A DNA stretch of 64,000 nt from CAVYXK01 sp963772445 (GTDB lineage: Bacteria; Pseudomonadota; Alphaproteobacteria; Acetobacterales; Acetobacteraceae). Below the pieces are notes generated by a model. It saw only the letters and a list, made by a program, of their open reading frames with translations. It did not search any database and was not told the origin of the DNA. Position 1 is the stretch's first letter; each line of letters begins with the position of its first letter. The DNA is taken from assembly GCA_963772445.1 (NCBI GenBank), contig CAVYXK010000019.1, positions 1,116,001 through 1,180,000 of the forward strand. The letters are read 5' to 3'. Made by a program: the position numbers and the translations under genes. Positions 1 to 9,375 of this stretch are shown here, one piece after another.

Positions 1-144
1 TACCTACAGTCAGAACGCTCATTGTCATCTAACCCCTGAGAGGATACTCGGTTTACAGTTGCATCGTTGCGTTTTTGAGACAGTCAAGGCATAACTCACC
101 CGCGGTTATTTTTCCCTTAATGACTGGGAATTTTCAACCCTTTT

Positions 145-543
145 TTGGACAGGCTCTGCGTCATGTCAAGCACGCGCTGGAACACACTCGCCATGAGGGC
201 GTGGCTGGCGAAAACCCGCCTCCGCTGCCATCCGCGCGAGGTTCCACCGCGCCCAGCCGGCCCCGTTGATCAGAGAGCGGGCACGGGCGATACGCACGAG
301 AACCATACTCCAACCGGCGCCTTCAAGGTGCATGGCGGCATCGTCTACATGGACGCACTCCGCCGCACTGCGGGCTCCATCAACGGCGTGATCACGGCGA
401 CACGCGGCAACCATGGGCAGTCCATCGCCTTCGCCGCCGGACGCCCGGCCTTCCAGCCACCATCCTCGTTCCTCACGGCTATGCGGCCGACCAGAACGCC
501 GCCATGCGCGCCTTCGGTGGAATCGTCACGGATTTGTTCGTAA
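145..543 (+). pseudogene. Threonine dehydratase-like (PLP enzyme) remnant
   Basis: The readable part, about 298-430, encodes ENHTPTGAFKVHGG followed by ATRGNHGQSIAFAAG. These resemble the PLP-lysine and Asn-loop segments of threonine ammonia-lyase family enzymes. After about 440 the frame must shift for the homologous reading to continue; the other frame gives ILVPHGYAADQNAAMRAFGG. The N-terminus before residue 50 has no family resemblance and the downstream two thirds of the enzyme are missing. This is a decayed fragment of about 80 codons with no plausible activity. The family call rests on motif memory and the boundaries are approximate. Confidence 0.6.
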
Positions 544-633
544 GGACCTCTTACCTGAGTGGGCATTAGAGATGAAGGGGAGTCGCCACGAAACCAATCA
601 GATCAAAGTACAAGAGAGGTTTTGAAAGGAACC

Positions 634-2537
634 TTAGTCAGGTCCCTGCGGCAGATCCTCCAGGAGCGCCCCCAGATGACGCTCATAGTGCCGCCATCGC
701 CCCACCGAGCTTGCATAGAGCGGCTGGCGCACCTGCCAATGGCTTGCGGTCATTACCGGCCGTTCCGTCTTGTGGAACTCAAGACACGCCGGTTCCCACT
801 CCAGTCCCAGGAACTCGATCAGCCGCCGGCTTTCGCCTTCCAGGTCTGCGACAACATCCTCATAGACGATTTCCATGACCTTATTCGGCAGAATGCGCAG
901 CCAGTGGTCCGCGAGTCGCTCAATCTGCAAAGCGCGATGGCGGCAATCGGCCAAGTCATAGGACCACCAATTCTCCTCGGCAAAACGCTGGAAATAGCAC
1001 GACAGGCATGTGTCACGGATATCGCGCCGGCAAATGATGATCCGGGACGCTGGAAAAAGCAGCGCGATCGCGCTAGCCATATAGATGTTATCTGGCATCT
1101 TGTCGATCACCCGGACCGCGGGCCCGCCCAGTGCCTGTAACCGTGCCACATGTTCAGCGGCAAGCTGCCGTCCCAGGCTGCGGTCCCCCGCATTGTTCCC
1201 CTGCTGTGCTTGGGTCGCCTTGACGATTCTTTCGATGTCCCGCAATTCGCCGGCGCCGAATACCTGCGAGTGGCTGGCGGCAATCTGCTCGATCAGGCTG
1301 GTACCGCACCGTGGCATCCCGACGATGAACACCGGTAGTTCCGAGGAGTTGCCGCCGATAGTGCCCTGCGCCAGTCCCTTCATCGTGCATTGCTCGATCA
1401 CATGATCGACTTCACGCCGCATCGAATCCGGGTCGTACCGCTGGCCCGCTTTGGCGAAGTACTCCCGATACAACGCATTTGCCTCTGCGAAACACGGAAA
1501 TGCTTCGTCATAGCGATCGGCATTGTCCAGCAGTTTGCCGACCGCGAAGCCTGCATCGACCCGGGACATTGTCGGTATCGCGGGGTTCGCCAGCATCGCC
1601 TTCAGGGCCTCGGCCTGAACGTCCTGCCCCGCCCGCTCGCCAGTCTCGGCGAGGCCCAGATACGCTTGAGACAGATTCGGGTCGAGCTCCAGGCCACGGC
1701 GATAGTTTTGAACCGCCTCGGCGAACCGGCCCTGCAAACTCAGAACGTACCCGAGTCCGACCAACGGCTCGGCACTCTTGGGTGCAAGTGAATAGGCCCG
1801 CCGGAATTCTGCTTCGCTGCGTTCCAGATCGCCCATCCGAAACAAAGTCACCCCGCGCCCATGATGCCGGATGGTTCGGGCGCAGTTCGATCGCCCGGTC
1901 ACGCCATGTCAGAGCCTCATCGAAGCGGCGGAGCTCAGTGAGAGCGTGTCCAAGGGAATCGCAAATGTCAGCGCTGTCCGGCTGCAACTCCAGGGCGCGC
2001 CGCAGCGCCGCTTCGCCCTCGGCATAGCGCCCCAGCCCGATCAGCGCGACGCCGCGGTTCGCGTGCGCCCCCGCGAAATCGGGGATCAACTCCACCGCGC
2101 GAGTTCGAACTCTCGAGGCCAGCCTCGTAGAGCTTCTCGTCGTTCAGTGCGCGCCCCAGATTGCTGTGTGCGAGTCCGTGATCGGGCTGCAACGCAAGTG
2201 CCCGGCGGTAGGCCTCCGCGGCCTCCGCGGCCCTGCCCGCGGCAAGGAGAGCATTGCCATGGTTCAGATGCGCATCCGGAAGGTCCTGGAGTCTGGGAAG
2301 CGCCCGCTCGATCAGCTCGATTGCGAGTGCGTTCTGGCCGCACTGATAGGCGATGACGCCGAGCAGATGTAGTGCCTGGGGATGAGCCGGGTCCTTCTGC
2401 AAAGCCTTCCTGTAAAGCGCCTCAGCCTGCTGGAGCCTACCGGCCGTATGGTGTGCGAGTCCGGCATTGACAGTCCGCGTGATCCCGGCGGCGCGCCGCG
2501 CCCGGTTCGTGGTATCAGGCGCAAGCATGCTGTCCAT
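634..2537 (-). pseudogene. TPR-sulfotransferase (copy 1), two frameshifts
   Basis: This reads from an ATG at 2537 (MDSMLAPDTTNR) as N-terminal tetratricopeptide repeats, then a C-terminal sulfotransferase domain with the PAPS-binding loop VFIVGMPRCGTSLIEQIAAS and a later segment ending in GRWRHYERHLG. Two frame changes are needed. One is near 2100, between NDEKLYEAGLES and AVELIPDFAG; the other is near 1880, between AIELRPNHP and HGRGVTLFRMG. Each is fixed by removing one base. The start overlaps the stop of the upstream paralogue as TGATG, so the pair was probably translationally coupled. Proteins of this layout sulfate carbohydrate or protein acceptors; the acceptor here is unknown. It is either a genuine pseudogene or a sequencing error. 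Confidence 0.75.
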
Positions 2538-4461
2538 CAGGCCGCCGTCAGGCCTGTTGTCAGAACCTCCTGCAATGGCCCGAGATGTTGTTCGTAGTGG
2601 CGCCATCGCCCGACCGAGCGGGTGAACAGCGGCTGGCGGACCTGCCAACTGCTTGCGGTCAGAACCGGCCGTTGAGTTCGGTGGAAATCGAGGCAGGCCG
2701 GCTCCCAGTCGAGACCGAGGAAATCGATCAGCCGCCGGCTTTCGGCTTCCGGGGCGTTCACCAATGCCTCATACTTCACGGTCAGGAATGCCTCATACTT
2801 CACGGTCAGGATGGATAAGGGCAGCACACGTCGCCAGTGCGCCATCAACCGTTCGATCTCGAGCGCCCGCAGCGCGCAATCCGTAAGGTCGTACGACCAG
2901 AGCAACGGCTCGCCGAACAAGGTGAAGTAGCAGGAAAGACAGACATCCCTGAGGTCGCGCTGGCAGTAAATCACCCGCGCGGCCGGGAACAGCGCGGCGA
3001 TGACGCCAAGAAGGATGCTGTTATCCGGCAGCTTGTCGGTCACTCGTGCGCGTCCGCCGCTCCGCTCCGACAGCAACGCCAAGTACTCGTCCGCGAGTTG
3101 GCGCGCGAAGTCGCGATCCCACTGATCGATCGGCCGGCTCTGATTGTGCCGCAACAATGCGGCCGAAATCATGGGAATCTCCTTGCGCTCGCCGGCGCCG
3201 AACACCTGCGAATGGCTGGCCGCGATCTGCTCCACCAGGCTGGTGCCGGAGCGCGGCATGCCGACAATGAACACCGGCGCCTCGGAGCGGCTTCCCCAAT
3301 CGGCGACCTTGGCGAAGAGCGCCCGATCGCAACGTTCAATCAGGCCGTCCGCCTCACGGCGGAAGGCTGGGTAGTCGAAACGTTCCCCAATTGCGGCCCG
3401 GCGGTCCCGAAACCAGGCGTTTGCTGTCGCGAAGTGGAAGAAGGCTTCATCGAAACGGTCGGCTCGGTCGAATATCGCGCCCAGCGCGAATCCCGCGGTG
3501 ATCCGGGCATCGGCGTGGCAGTCCGAGGAGCCGAAAACCGCCCGAAGGCGCTGGAGCTCGGCCTCATTGAGATCCGTGCCGGTCAGTGCGAGGCGGTAAT
3601 GCGCTTCCGGCAGATCGGGTTCCAGCTCCAATGCCTCCCGAAAACAGGTTCGCGCCTCCTGAAAGCGCCCCTGGGCTCGAAGCACGCCGCCAAGAGCCGT
3701 CAGAATCACGGCGGAAGACGGTGCCAGCGAGAGTGCACGCCTGTGGCTTGCCTCGCTCGCCGCCAGTTCGTGCGCCTCGAACAGGGTCTTGCCGAGGGCG
3801 AAATGCAGTCCCGCATCCTCGGGCGCGAGTTCGATCGCCTCTCGGTGGCATTCCATCGCCTCGTCGAACCGATCAAGCTCGGTCAGCACCAGGCCGAGAT
3901 CGCTCCGCGTCATTGCCCGGCGAGCGCAATGGCCAGGCGATAGGGTGCCTCGGCCTCTGCGAACTGGCGCAGCCCGACCAGGGCCACCCCGCGGGCGAGC
4001 TGCGCCTCCGCCAGCCCCGGCATCAGTTCGACGGCCCGGATCGCGCTTTCCAGGGCTTTCTCGAACGCCTCCTGGTCGTTCAGCGCCGCCGCCAGGCAGC
4101 AATGTGCGACGGCAAAGTCAGGCCGTAGCGCGATGGCACGCCGGTATTGTTCCTCGGCCTCCGCCGGTTGCCCCACTGTGCGCAGCACGTTCCCGAGGCT
4201 GACGAGGGCCTCCGGATTATCCGGCATGACCTCCAGGGCCCGGCGGATCAGTTGCAGGGCGAAATCGGTGCGGCCACGCGCCGCGGCGGTCTCTCCCAGC
4301 ATTTGCAGCGCGTAAGGATCCTGCGGGCTCTTGCGCAGCGTCTTGCGGAACAAGGTCTCGGCGCGGTCCAGACGCCCAGCATAGTAATGAGCGAGGCCGG
4401 CGAGAAAGTCGGCGGAGGGGCCAGGCGCGCGCTGAGTAGTGTTGACCCCGGTCGAGGACAA
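2537..4461 (-). pseudogene. TPR-sulfotransferase (copy 2), one frameshift
   Basis: Same architecture as the downstream neighbour: about 190 residues of TPRs read from 4461, a frame change near 3915, then more TPRs and a sulfotransferase domain with VFIVGMPRSGTSLVEQIAAS. The first frame ends at AIALAGQ and a stop; the second resumes at AMTRSDLGLVLTELDRFDEA, which fits loss of one base. The likely start is a TTG at 4461 preceded by GGAGG five bases upstream; an earlier in-frame TTG lies at 4473. A 24-bp direct duplication at 2764-2811 repeats LTVKYEA inside the sulfotransferase domain. Its stop overlaps the start of copy 1. Function is by family only; no acceptor can be named. Confidence 0.75.
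2764..2811. repeat. 24-bp perfect tandem duplication inside a gene
   Basis: Two adjacent identical units (2764-2787 and 2788-2811) in the C-terminal sulfotransferase region of copy 2. On the minus strand they encode LTVKYEAF followed by LTVKYEAL. The paralogue at 634-2537 has one unit-equivalent at this place (VMEIVYEDVV), so the duplication is specific to copy 2 and keeps the frame. Confidence 0.85.
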
Positions 4462-4477
4462 AGGGACCTCCAACGAA

Positions 4478-4511
4478 AAGGCTCACGCTGCGGGGACGCA
4501 GCATGAGCCTT
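4478..4511 (-). terminator. Stem-loop terminator after the PEP-CTERM genes
   Basis: A 15-bp inverted repeat (4478-4492 against 4497-4511) with one mismatch and a 4-base loop. On the minus strand the stem is followed by TTTTCGTT. It sits between the end of the first PEP-CTERM copy and the start of the TPR-sulfotransferase genes, so it probably insulates the two units. Confidence 0.6.
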
Positions 4512-4573
4512 CTACCCTCATCGGCCCTCGAACAAAACAAGCTTCTGTCCGAGAGCGTGCCGCGGGGAGCGGC

Positions 4574-5255
4574 TTACTTGGCCTTGCGGCGCCGTGCCAT
4601 CCCCAGCCCGAGCAACCCAACCCCTACCAGGGCCAGCGACGCGGGCTCAGGCACCACCTTCACCTCCGAGACGACCTTCTTGATGGACGTCATCGCCGCA
4701 AAGCCGGGCAATGTACCGACACTCGCGTGCATGTCTTCAGATATGAAGAGAGACGCCTGGGGCGCGAAAGTTAGGCTAAAGCCCAGACCGTTGCCCGCCG
4801 TCGGGGTGGAAGGGAAGAGGATAATGCCACAGGCCGCTGACGCGCAGACTTTGAGGGTGTCCGAAATAACGCCTGATCCCGTCTGAGCCGCATCCGAGGT
4901 GATCTTGAGGTCGTTAATGAGTGCCTTGCCATTGGTGGTGGAAACGAGGAAGTTAAGCAGGACCGTCCTGGTCCTTCGGTCCTGGTGAGAGTGCCGTGCT
5001 AGCCACAGTCAGGTCGGGATCGATCAGGACCCCCAGAGCGCCTGCTGGGGCAGGGGCGTATTCGACAACGCCGCAACCAGGGCTCGGGGACAAACAGGTG
5101 AAGTTCGTGAACTTCTTGTCTTTGACCGTGAACGTAGCTGTGCCGGCGCCGCTCGGGGTGAACCCGATCGCCTGTGCCGTCCCCGGGCAGAAGGCTGCGG
5201 CCGAAACCGCTACCGCGGCCGCCGCGACAGTCGTCTTGAGGCCAAGTTTCGCCAT
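4574..5255 (-). pseudogene. PEP-CTERM exported protein, frameshifted copy
   Basis: Tandem paralogue of the intact gene at 5563-6243. It starts MAKLGLKTTVAAAAVAVSAA with the same signal peptide and mature sequence, but the frame breaks after SPGPKDQD. At 4961-4968 this copy has GACCGTCC where the intact copy has GACGTCC, one extra C. Past that point the other frame continues through the PEP-CTERM tail (VPEPASLALVGVGLLGLG plus an arginine-rich end) to a stop at 4574. It has its own TTGACA-type promoter. PEP-CTERM tails direct sorting and processing of exported proteins, usually together with exopolysaccharide genes. A single-base sequencing error would explain it equally well. Confidence 0.85.
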
Positions 5256-5339
5256 CTTGATGACTCCCCATTTTTAGCAGACCCAACCCGCCCGATCCAT
5301 GACCGCCATGTGCCGGGCGAGAACGATCCTCGTTGGGCA

Positions 5340-5368
5340 CGATAAACGGGGCGGTTAACGTTTGTCAA
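5340..5368 (-). promoter_or_regulatory. Sigma-70-like promoter, first PEP-CTERM copy
   Basis: On the minus strand TTGACA (5368-5363) is followed by a 17-base spacer and TTATCG (5345-5340), about 85 bases before the ATG at 5255. The matching position upstream of the second copy has TTGACG and AATTAT at the same spacing. The -35 is a perfect consensus match and the -10 is weak. Confidence 0.5.
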
Positions 5369-5562
5369 CGATAAAAATGAAGGCTTGGTAGGAAACGGGT
5401 GTCCCAAGAATTAGATGACCGAGTCTACTCTGCCGGGATATCTCCCAGTTTTATGGGGTACATCTCATCAAGTGAGCCCGGGCGGGCTGAGCGGGGCGGA
5501 CCACCTGGATCTCGCCCGCTCCGCACTTAATGCCAACCGGACTGCCCGTCGGTGGGGGAGCG

Positions 5563-6243
5563 TCAGATCGCCTTGCGGCGCCGTGTCAGCCCCAGCCCGA
5601 GCAACCCAACCCCTACCAGGGCCAGCGACGCGGGCTCAGGCACCACCTTCACCTCGGAGACGACCTTCGAGATGGACGTCATCGCCGCAAAGCCGGGCGC
5701 TGCACCGACACTCGCGTGCATGTCTTCAGATATGTAGAGAGACGCCTGGGGCGCGAAAGTTAGGCTAAAGCCCAGATCGTTGCCCGACGTGTGGGTGGAA
5801 GGGAAGAGGACAATGCCACAGGCCGCTGACGCGCAGACTTTGAGGGTGTCCGAAATAAGGCCTGATCCCGTCTGAGCCGCATCCGAGGTGATCTTGAGGT
5901 CGTTGATGAGCGGCTTGCCATTGGTGGTGGAAACGAGGAAGTCAAGCAGGACGTCCTGATCCTTCGGTCCTGGTGAGAGTGCCGTGCTAGCCACAGTCAG
6001 GTCGGGATCGATCAGGACCCCCAGAGCGCCTGCTGGGGCAGGGGCGTATTCGACAACGCCGCAACCAGGGCTCGGGGACAAACAGGTGAAGTTCGTGAAC
6101 TTCTTGTCTTTGACCGAGAACGTAGCTGTCCCGGCGCCGCTCTGGGTAAACCCGTGCGCCTGTGCCGTCCCCGGGCAGAACGCTGCGGCCGAAACCGCTA
6201 CCGCGGCCGCCGCGACGGTCGTCTTGAGGTCAAGCTTTGCCAT
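5563..6243 (-). CDS. PEP-CTERM sorting domain protein
   Basis: 226-residue exported protein of unknown function. A signal peptide ends near residue 27 (SAAAFCPGTAQA). The mature part contains paired cysteines (FTCLSPSPGC and VCASAACG). The C-terminus carries VPEPASLALVGVGLLGLGLT followed by RRRKA, the PEP-CTERM tripartite signal of motif, transmembrane helix and basic tail. The ATG at 6243 is chosen because GGGGAG lies just upstream and it matches the paralogue; an in-frame start at 6390 would put the signal peptide inside the protein. Proteins of this class are exported and processed by an exosortase; none is visible in the window. Confidence 0.9.
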   Translation of the reverse strand: MAKLDLKTTVAAAAVAVSAAAFCPGTAQAHGFTQSGAGTATFSVKDKKFTNFTCLSPSPGCGVVEYAPAPAGALGVLIDPDLTVASTALSPGPKDQDVLLDFLVSTTNGKPLINDLKITSDAAQTGSGLISDTLKVCASAACGIVLFPSTHTSGNDLGFSLTFAPQASLYISEDMHASVGAAPGFAAMTSISKVVSEVKVVPEPASLALVGVGLLGLGLTRRRKAI

Positions 6244-6324
6244 TGTCGTGACTCCCCAATTAATGGACCGAGGTTGCCGGGGTGTGACTGCTATGTCCTG
6301 AGCCGGGAACGATCCTCGTTGGGC

Positions 6325-6353
6325 ATAATTAACGGCTTTCTGACGATCGTCAA
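6325..6353 (-). promoter_or_regulatory. Sigma-70-like promoter, second PEP-CTERM copy
   Basis: On the minus strand TTGACG (6353-6348), a 17-base spacer and AATTAT (6330-6325) lie about 80 bases before the ATG at 6243. The sequence between promoter and gene is partly conserved with the first copy, including ATCGTTC near the leader. Confidence 0.5.
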
Positions 6354-6390
6354 GGCAAAAATAACGATATCGTAGGAAAGTCCGTCTCAA

Positions 6391-6821
6391 TAATTAGATG
6401 GCTCGCGGCCCTTGTGCAATGCATCAAGTGTGCCAGCCCCGTGTCGAACGCCCGCAGTGGCCCACATTGCGGCGGAGAGCGGCCGGCATGCGGGCCTATG
6501 CCGTCGATACGCGAGCCGCGGGCGGGACAGTTGCGATCCCGCGGTCGCGGCAATCTGCTCCGAAGCTGTTGAGGCGCCGCGTCGCGCCGGCTTTGGCAGG
6601 CCGCGAGGCGGGCAGTGGTTGCCAACCCAGACTGCCCGGCTAGTGGCCTGAGTCGTTCATACTGCGGGGTACAATCTCTTCCCGTCGCGCTCGCTGGCCT
6701 GTGTGTCGGTCCCCACACCGATGCCGCCGAGGTCCGGCTCCGCCGCTGCCACCTCGCGCGCTGCGGTCCGCGCCAATGCCAGCGTGCCCCCTGAAAAAGC
6801 TCCCTCCCAGGAAATCTTTCC
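6391..6821. other. Intergenic stretch, nothing identified
   Basis: About 430 bases between the PEP-CTERM copy and the promoter at 6822. Short open frames exist on both strands but none has a ribosome site, recognisable motif or clear codon bias. No tRNA or repeat was seen. Confidence 0.5.
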
Positions 6822-6863
6822 TTGACACCGCCCGCGTTTTGTGTTCTTATTACGTTCGTGTTC
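6822..6863 (+). promoter_or_regulatory. Promoter overlapping a LexA-type box
   Basis: TTGACA (6822-6827), a 17-base spacer and TCTTAT (6845-6850) form a strong -35 with a fair -10. Overlapping the -10 is GTTCTTATTACGTTC (6843-6857), an exact GTTC-N7-GTTC direct repeat, the SOS box form known in Alphaproteobacteria; a third GTTC follows at 6860. Predicted transcription start is at the downstream GTG (6858), so the message could be leaderless. A repressor bound here would block the -10. Confidence 0.6.
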
Positions 6864-7808
6864 GACGCCGCCACCGCACCGACCGAAGCCCTCCAACCCG
6901 ATCCCGATCGGGTCATGCCCCCTCGCATCGGCCAGGTCCTTGGCCTCCTCCGCACCCTCGTCGCCTACGGCAGGAACCTCGCCGACACGCTGCGCCAGCA
7001 CAGCGCCGCTCCGCATCTCCTCCCCTGCTTCGCCTTCGTCGTCACAACTTTTGCCACCACCGATCTCGCGCTGATCCTCGCCCGCATCACCCGCGGCCTG
7101 CTCCGCGCCGCCGCGCTCGAAGACAGGCTCCGCCAGCGCGCCGCCCGCGGCCAGGACCTGCAGCAGCCTGTGCACAGCCGTCCGCCGTCCGCGCGCAAGC
7201 CGCGCGCCGCCACACCAGCCACAAGGCAGCACGATCCGGCCGGCGATCCGTGCCTCGCCAGCCCGCCCACGCTCGAGCAAATCGCCGCCGAGGACCGCCG
7301 CCGCCCGATCGGCGCCGTCCTCGTCGATATCTGCCTCGATCTCGGCATCGCACCGGGGCAGATGGATCGTGCGACGTGGGACGAACTGTCCCGCGCTGTC
7401 ATCGAGTACGACGGCAGTCTCGTCACTCTCATGTTCAGCCGCTTCAGCCGCAAGCTAAGCCAGCTCTTCGGCAATTCCGCCGCCAGCGCCGACTTCGGTC
7501 CCATTCCCCTAACCGGCCCGCCCATCTTTCCCCCCTGGCCCATAGCACCCGCCCCCTCCCCTTGCGGGCTACCGGAGTCCCACAAGTGCGGAACGATTAG
7601 CCAGCATCCAGCCCTGCACCATGGCATCGAGGCGCTTGAGACCGCGGGCCATGGTCTTGGGACCGGGCGGCCGATATCCCTTGGAGGTGTAGCCGGACCA
7701 GCCTCCGAGGCGTGCGGCGATCCAGGCGTAATAAGCCAGCAAGGCAGGATCGAACGGGTTCTTCAACTTGTCGGTCGGCCCTTCGAGGGAGGCGCTGATC
7801 GCCCGTAG
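6858..7808 (+). CDS. Conserved hypothetical protein, 3' end disrupted by an IS
   Basis: The protein starts FDAATAPTEA after a GTG at 6858; a later ATG at 6915 (MPPRIGQVLG) is the alternative. The middle is rich in Arg and Ala (ARITRGLLRAAALEDRLRQR). It is followed by a proline-rich linker and a conserved-looking block (RRRPIGAVLVDICLDLGIAP, then RATWDELSRAVIEYDGS). No catalytic motif is recognised. From memory, similar uncharacterised proteins recur in Acetobacteraceae. Residues encoded after 7565 come from the inserted IS4-like element, so the native C-terminus is lost or altered. A LexA-type box over the promoter suggests induction by DNA damage. Confidence 0.6.
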   Translation: MFDAATAPTEALQPDPDRVMPPRIGQVLGLLRTLVAYGRNLADTLRQHSAAPHLLPCFAFVVTTFATTDLALILARITRGLLRAAALEDRLRQRAARGQDLQQPVHSRPPSARKPRAATPATRQHDPAGDPCLASPPTLEQIAAEDRRRPIGAVLVDICLDLGIAPGQMDRATWDELSRAVIEYDGSLVTLMFSRFSRKLSQLFGNSAASADFGPIPLTGPPIFPPWPIAPAPSPCGLPESHKCGTISQHPALHHGIEALETAGHGLGTGRPISLGGVAGPASEACGDPGVISQQGRIERVLQLVGRPFEGGADRP

Positions 7809-9163
7809 CGCCGGCAGTTCGGCGGGGTCGGCAACGTCCTCTATGGACTGCCCCGTACTGCCGTCGCGACCGATCACCAGTTGCATGACCCGCACGGCGG
7901 CAATCAGCGCCACCGTCACCAGCTTCGCCAGGCTGAGCGGCGTCGTGATCTGCGAGGTCTCCACATCGACACCGTCCGTCTTCATCGGTACGGAACAGCT
8001 GTTCGATGATCCAACGCAGCCGGTACCAGGCGACAATCTGCAGCGCCTCCGCCGCACCGCCCACCGCATGCGTGGTCAGCAGACACCAGTGTAAGGGTTG
8101 CTGCGCCGACGGTGGGGCGATCTCGCGCACATCCACCACCCGCAGGGTCAAGGTCGGCGCCAGGCCTGGCTCGGCGCGCAGTGGCCGCTTGATCGTGACC
8201 TCGCCGGAGCGCACCGCCACGACGGCGGTCCGCTCGGCCCGCGCCGGCTTGCCATGCCGGGCCGGCACCTGGATGGTGTGCTGTGTTACTGCTGACCAGG
8301 CGGCGCATCGCGCGAACAGTTTCTCATCGCCCTCGAGCGAGCGGTTCTGCGCGGCCCGCACCAACAGATGCACGTTGTCCGGCCGACGCGCGAACTGGTC
8401 ATAGATGTCGCCCTCGCGGTCCTCGACCACAGTGATCATCGCCGCCTCCGCCAGCACCTCGCCGGCGGTCTCGGCGGCCGCCAGCCAGCGGCGAGACTCC
8501 TTCTCGTCGGCCGGGCGTGTCTTATGGTCCGTCACCGGGCCGTCGGTGCGGTTGATCACCGTGGCACCGACCAGCCCGATCAGCCCGCCCTGCTCGGCAT
8601 CCACCGCAATCACCGGGTGCAGCAGCACGCCGATGTCGGTCCCGTTGCCGACCGTGCCAAAGCCGCGCTTGGCGCCGCTGTGGGGAGCGTAATTCAGCTC
8701 CGTGGTATCGGTGATCGCCAGGACGTGCCGCCCGACGGCGCGCCGGGCGGTCTGCCGGGCGGCATGCACCAGCATCTCGTGCATGCTGACCGCCTCGTTG
8801 TCGAGGAAACGCTGAAACTGGCGGGCTTGGCCGCGGCTGTCGGCCAATGCCGAGAGGCACATGGTGCGCTGCTTCTGCATCGCCCCCAGCAGGCTGTCGC
8901 CGACCGCGGCCAGGCGGCGATTGCCAAAGTGACCAAGCTGCGGCTGGTCGTTCATGCGAATCGGCTCCGGTGGGTTGTTGGTCGGGAGCGAATCTGATTC
9001 GCAGGGGGCTGCAAAGGGGCCTGCCGGAGGGGCGGCGCCAGCCGGCTGCCGCCGCCCGTTCGGCGGGAGCCTCGAAAGATCGCTGATGCAGACTCGACCC
9101 GCCTCAAATCCGCTGCTCAGCACTCAGGAAAGTCAATTCGGGGTTGTGGGACAACGGTAGCCC
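7566..9163 (-). mobile_element. IS4-family-like insertion sequence, complete ends
   Basis: Terminal inverted repeats are GGGCTACCGGAGTCCCACAA (7566-7585) and TTGTGGGACAACGGTAGCCC (9144-9163), matching at 17 of 20 positions. The 4-base sequence TTGC flanks both ends (7562-7565 and 9164-9167) as a target duplication. Removing the element and one TTGC restores a CCTCCCCTTGCGGGAGGGG palindrome like the one at 40437. Total length is 1598 bp with one transposase gene on the minus strand. Confidence 0.85.
7569..8955 (-). pseudogene. IS4-like DDE transposase, frameshifted
   Basis: Starts at ATG 8955 (MNDQPQLGHFGNRRLAAVGD). Predicted catalytic residues lie in ITDTTELNY (first Asp), VEDREGDIYDQ (second Asp) and the YREK-type YRLRWIIEQLF (Glu). 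Right after that motif one extra base near 7986-7991 shifts the frame. The second frame resumes at MKTDGVDVETSQI and ends with a TAG inside the left inverted repeat. With the frame restored the protein would be about 460 residues. The shift falls in the catalytic C-terminal third, so this copy is probably inactive unless the shift is programmed or an error. Confidence 0.8.
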
Positions 9164-9370
9164 TTGCGGGAGGGGTTGGGGGAGGGGGCCGCGCCAGTTG
9201 AGGCACCACGAACCCACCGGCCCTCGCCAGCCCCGCCGTCCTGATTCGACGCTGCTCCAGCGAGTGGCGCGCGCCCCCTGTGGGGGACGGCGGCCTCAGC
9301 CATGAGCTCCGGCATGAGTGACTGCCATTCGAGAGGTGGATCAAGGGTGACTGGTGTCAGTTGGCTCTAC
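9164..9370. repeat. Dispersed intergenic repeat remnant
   Basis: Starts with the right half of the palindrome CCCTTGCGGGAGGGG split by the IS4-like element, followed by a G-rich run and about 150 bases without gene signals. The same opening pattern of palindrome plus G-rich run occurs at 40437-40480. Confidence 0.5.
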
Positions 9371-9375
9371 AGGTG

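Larger units (their letters stand above)
4560..6390. repeat. Tandem gene duplication, about 1 kb per unit
   Basis: Units of about 830 bases (4560-5390 and 5560-6390) align nearly base for base through the coding region and partly through the leader. They differ by scattered substitutions and the single extra C in unit 1. The upstream 100 bases have diverged more than the coding part, which suggests selection on the protein or gene conversion. Confidence 0.8.

Noticed and set aside
166..414. Minus-strand open frame opposite the dehydratase remnant
   Set aside because: It is the shadow of the PLP-enzyme reading and has no ribosome site or motif.
6657..7627. Long minus-strand frames opposite the hypothetical gene at 6858
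   Set aside because: High-GC shadow frames; the plus strand has the promoter and conserved-looking protein.
9117..9344. Short minus-strand frame in the dispersed repeat
   Set aside because: It is a repeat translation, with no ribosome site or gene context.
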